A DNA stretch of 35,814 nucleotides from Candidatus Gastranaerophilales bacterium (GTDB taxonomy: Bacteria; Cyanobacteriota; Vampirovibrionia; Gastranaerophilales; Gastranaerophilaceae), in contig CALUSW010000010.1 in NCBI GenBank assembly GCA_944323535.1, forward strand, positions 1 through 35,814, in the 5' to 3' direction. Under the pieces are notes generated by a model. The model saw only the letters and a program-made list of their open reading frames with translations. It was not told where the DNA came from and ran no database searches. Shown one piece after another: positions 33,774-35,814 of the stretch; position 1 is the first letter of the stretch; every line of letters starts with the position of its first letter. A program made the translations under genes and the position numbers.

Positions 33774-35456
33774 ATGAAAATTCAAGCTGCTTATAAATAC
33801 AAAGATATAAATACGTTAAAATCTCCGGCTTGTTATCCTTCATTTAAAGCTGCAACCGTAAATATAAATACTTTATCGGATACACACGGAGAATTGCTGC
33901 TTGCAAACAATGCACTTGAAGAAATGAGAAGCAGACAGCAGGATATTTTTTGTAAAGAGGGAAAGGGAAATGCAAACATATTTGCAATTTGCGGCGATTG
34001 GTTTATGGACGAAAAAAGAAAAGGATATTCCGCAAATCCCGATTTAGAAAACGGATATTTTCAACTTGCAATGCTGAATGAATTTTTAAAACAAATTAAA
34101 AATATTTCTAAAAACACTATTGCTTTATTTACTCCCGGAAATCATGAATTTGACGGAGGTGTAAGCCTGCTTGATGATATATTGTCAAAACTCAATGCCG
34201 AAGTATTAATATCAAATCTTGATACTGAGCATTCTCCGGGGTTTGAAAAAAGCATAAGCAGCAATAAAATAATAAATCAAAAGATAATTGAAATTGATGA
34301 TGACAAAAACCCCAATTTAAAACACCGGATGCTTTTTTTGGGCATATGCCCCGTAAATATGCAGGCTTATCAAAAAAATCTTGACGGAGTTAAACTATCG
34401 GATAATATCAACAAATCACAAAAATTTGTTAACAGGGAAGATTATGAAAAAACTCTTGATATATGTAAATCTAAAATAAAAAACTTTAAAGAAAAAAATC
34501 CTAACGGTATAGTTGTATTTTTATCCCATACAGGTGTTAATTTTGCAGATAATCTTGCAAGAGAATCCGATGTTGACATAATTTTTGACGGACACGAGCA
34601 TAAAGACAATATAAGAATTGTAAACAGCACCCCGATAATTCCTCTTTCTCAAAATTTTAAAAAAATAGCAAATGCCAAAATTCAAATTGATGATAACGGA
34701 GAAGTAAAACAAATTGAGCTTAAATCATTTTCCCCATTATCAAATAAAACAAAAGGAACACTTTTAAGGTTCTACTGTAAACTATTCAAAACAGACATAA
34801 GAAAAAAATATAAAATAAAAGCTTCCGACCCTGAAATAAAGACTCTTGATACAAACGGAATAAGACAGGGGAATAATTATCTTGCAAATTTTATAACGGA
34901 CGCAATTTTAACAGAATTAAAAAAACAGGATCCCGAAATAAAAATATTTGCATTAAATGCATCTGCAATAAGAAGATCTTTAAAAATTTCCGATAAAGTT
35001 TCGGTTTCCAAATTTGATGTTATGAATGTCCTCTCCGGCATAAAAGAAGATGACGGACAAATTATGACAACGGATGTGACGGGAAAAGAACTTGCATATA
35101 TAGTTTTAGATAATTTATTGTTTAATAATGAAAATCCCGAAAAAAATCCTATTATCCATTACTCCGGATTAATAATAAATAAAACCAAAATTTTAGAAAA
35201 ATATTCAGAGATTAATGACTTTTCCGATTTGACAGAATATATAATTGATACAGATACAAAAGAGCCTATAAAGCCTGATAAAACATACCGAATTGCAAAT
35301 GTTGAAAAATATTTTAATAAAAGTGCAAATTCTATAATAAGAAATTCAAAAAATAAATCCCTCTATATTGGCAAAAGCGTACAAGAGTTATTCAAACAGT
35401 ATTTTGAAAATAATAAAGATAATTTATATGCAAATTGTGATATGCGTATAATATAA
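33774..35456 (+). CDS. 5'-nucleotidase/UshA-like metallophosphatase
   Basis: 560 residues in two domains. The N-terminal calcineurin-type phosphoesterase has all metal motifs: SDTHGE (Asp36, His38), ICGDWF (Asp75), TPGNHEFDGG (Asn123, His124), FLSHTG (His252) and DGHEH (His274, His276). The C-terminal half matches the 5'-nucleotidase C domain (GNYLANFITDAIL, NASAIRRSLK). Family members are usually exported, but no signal peptide is present. Instead the protein starts MKIQAAYKYK and has CYPSFKAATVN at 20-30, like the two proteins at 30-32 kb. No ribosome site is seen near the ATG. A nucleotide or nucleotide-sugar substrate is likely. Confidence 0.88.
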   Translation: MKIQAAYKYKDINTLKSPACYPSFKAATVNINTLSDTHGELLLANNALEEMRSRQQDIFCKEGKGNANIFAICGDWFMDEKRKGYSANPDLENGYFQLAMLNEFLKQIKNISKNTIALFTPGNHEFDGGVSLLDDILSKLNAEVLISNLDTEHSPGFEKSISSNKIINQKIIEIDDDKNPNLKHRMLFLGICPVNMQAYQKNLDGVKLSDNINKSQKFVNREDYEKTLDICKSKIKNFKEKNPNGIVVFLSHTGVNFADNLARESDVDIIFDGHEHKDNIRIVNSTPIIPLSQNFKKIANAKIQIDDNGEVKQIELKSFSPLSNKTKGTLLRFYCKLFKTDIRKKYKIKASDPEIKTLDTNGIRQGNNYLANFITDAILTELKKQDPEIKIFALNASAIRRSLKISDKVSVSKFDVMNVLSGIKEDDGQIMTTDVTGKELAYIVLDNLLFNNENPEKNPIIHYSGLIINKTKILEKYSEINDFSDLTEYIIDTDTKEPIKPDKTYRIANVEKYFNKSANSIIRNSKNKSLYIGKSVQELFKQYFENNKDNLYANCDMRII

Positions 35457-35542
35457 ATTATGAATTTACATAGCAGTTTGCACTAAAAATAAAGATATGT
35501 ATTGCATTCAAAAGAAACAGTAAAAAGGTAATAGAATTATTT

Positions 35543-35628
35543 TGTCATGCTGAACCAAGTTCAGCATCTGACCAATATGAAATTATATTTGTTTTTTGGT
35601 AAGATCCCGAACCAAGTTCGGAATGACA
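35543..35628. mobile_element. MITE-like palindromic element, copy 1 (86 bp)
   Basis: Ends are 13-base inverted repeats matching at 11 positions (TGTCATGCTGAAC against the complement TGTCATTCCGAAC). Hairpins TGCTGAAC-CAA-GTTCAGCA (35548-35566) and CCGAAC-CAA-GTTCGG (35607-35621) frame an AT-rich core. There is no coding capacity. The first 85 bases after the nucleotidase stop (35457-35542) hold nothing else recognisable. Confidence 0.85.
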
Positions 35629-35641
35629 GCTCAATCTTTGA

Positions 35642-35662
35642 TGTCACCCTGAATTTATTTCA
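35642..35662. repeat. Half copy of the same palindromic element
   Basis: TGTCACCCTGAATTTATTTCA resembles one end hairpin of the element (TGTCAT-C-TGAAC...GTTCA) with several changes. It lies between copies 1 and 2. Confidence 0.5.
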
Positions 35663-35681
35663 AATACAGTTTAATTCACTT

Positions 35682-35814
35682 TGTCATGCTGAACTGGCTG
35701 CAAAATCAGTTGAGACAATGTCGAAACGTGATTTTATGCCCCTACCCGGTGTTTCAGCATCTGACCAATATGAAATTATATTTGTCTTTTGGAAAGATCA
35801 CAAACCAAGTTCGG
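35682..35814. mobile_element. MITE-like palindromic element, copy 2, interrupted and cut by window end
   Basis: Begins TGTCATGCTGAAC like copy 1. About 57 bases replace the CAA loop, and the rest of the unit resumes at 35753-35814, matching copy 1 (35560-35621) at 58 of 62 bases. The insert itself has a nested hairpin with AAAATCA (35702-35708) pairing with TGATTTT (35729-35735). The right terminal repeat lies beyond the window. Confidence 0.85.

Noticed and set aside
35543-35814. CRISPR array
   Set aside because: Only two long, unequally interrupted units with inverted-repeat ends and no spacers of regular size.

Overview
The window is AT-rich, gene-dense bacterial chromosome with almost no intergenic space. 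It looks like a member of the non-photosynthetic sister group of Cyanobacteria (Vampirovibrionia/Melainabacteria, most likely gut Gastranaerophilales). This is inferred from gene content and style: an LL-diaminopimelate-type aminotransferase, a ketol-acid reductoisomerase with a cyanobacteria-like cofactor loop, CsaB, and several proteins that share a short N-terminal SFKG-type motif. No rRNA or 16S is present to prove it. I found no tRNA, CRISPR array, prophage or transposase.

Layout. 1-5.2 kb (minus strand): a tight operon read serS, tmk, a two-repeat hypothetical, folE2, a dapL-like aminotransferase, hisH, then a glycosyltransferase cut by the window edge. 5.3-7.6 kb (plus): a three-gene cluster of an Fmt-fold formyltransferase, an endonuclease-IV-fold TIM barrel and a small phosphopantetheinyl transferase, closed by a strong two-way terminator. 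7.7-14.1 kb: a secreted parvulin, then branched-chain amino acid synthesis (ilvB-ilvH, divergent ilvC, and ilvD), interrupted by a hypothetical with a Met/Gln repeat tail. 14.3-15.1 kb: rplU-rpmA. 15.2-18 kb: a radical SAM protein, an unknown, and a WhiG/FliA-type sigma factor. 18-23 kb (minus): csaB with a sugar kinase, a TPR gene framed by inverted repeat pieces, a hot-dog thioesterase and a large TPR protein. 23-28 kb (minus): small helical protein, holB, holA, ROK kinase, a GT10 glycosyltransferase behind a 10-base poly-G tract, and clpP. 28-30.1 kb (plus): two hypotheticals, the second being a soluble FlhA C-terminal-domain protein. 30.2-33.5 kb (minus): two related SFKG-motif membrane-associated proteins and ugd. 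33.8-35.5 kb (plus): a 5'-nucleotidase-like metallophosphatase. The last 360 bases are non-coding and packed with palindromic repeats.

How it fits together. Most genes are housekeeping: translation, replication clamp loader, Val/Ile/Leu synthesis, proteolysis and envelope sugar metabolism. The points that deserve attention are the membrane-free FlhA-type protein in the same window as a flagellar-class sigma factor, the poly-G tract before the GT10 gene, a family of about 122-bp intergenic repeats (two copies 95% identical, two decayed, one fragment) that may carry an outward promoter, the formyltransferase/TIM-barrel/PPTase cluster, and the shared N-terminal SFKG motif.

Several starts were moved from the longest open frame to a position with a ribosome binding site (serS, ppiC, ilvD, radical SAM, sigma, the small TPR gene, the 30.2-kb gene). 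Non-ATG starts supported by position are used for hisH, the formyltransferase, the TIM barrel, the 11.7-kb gene, the thioesterase and the GT10 gene.
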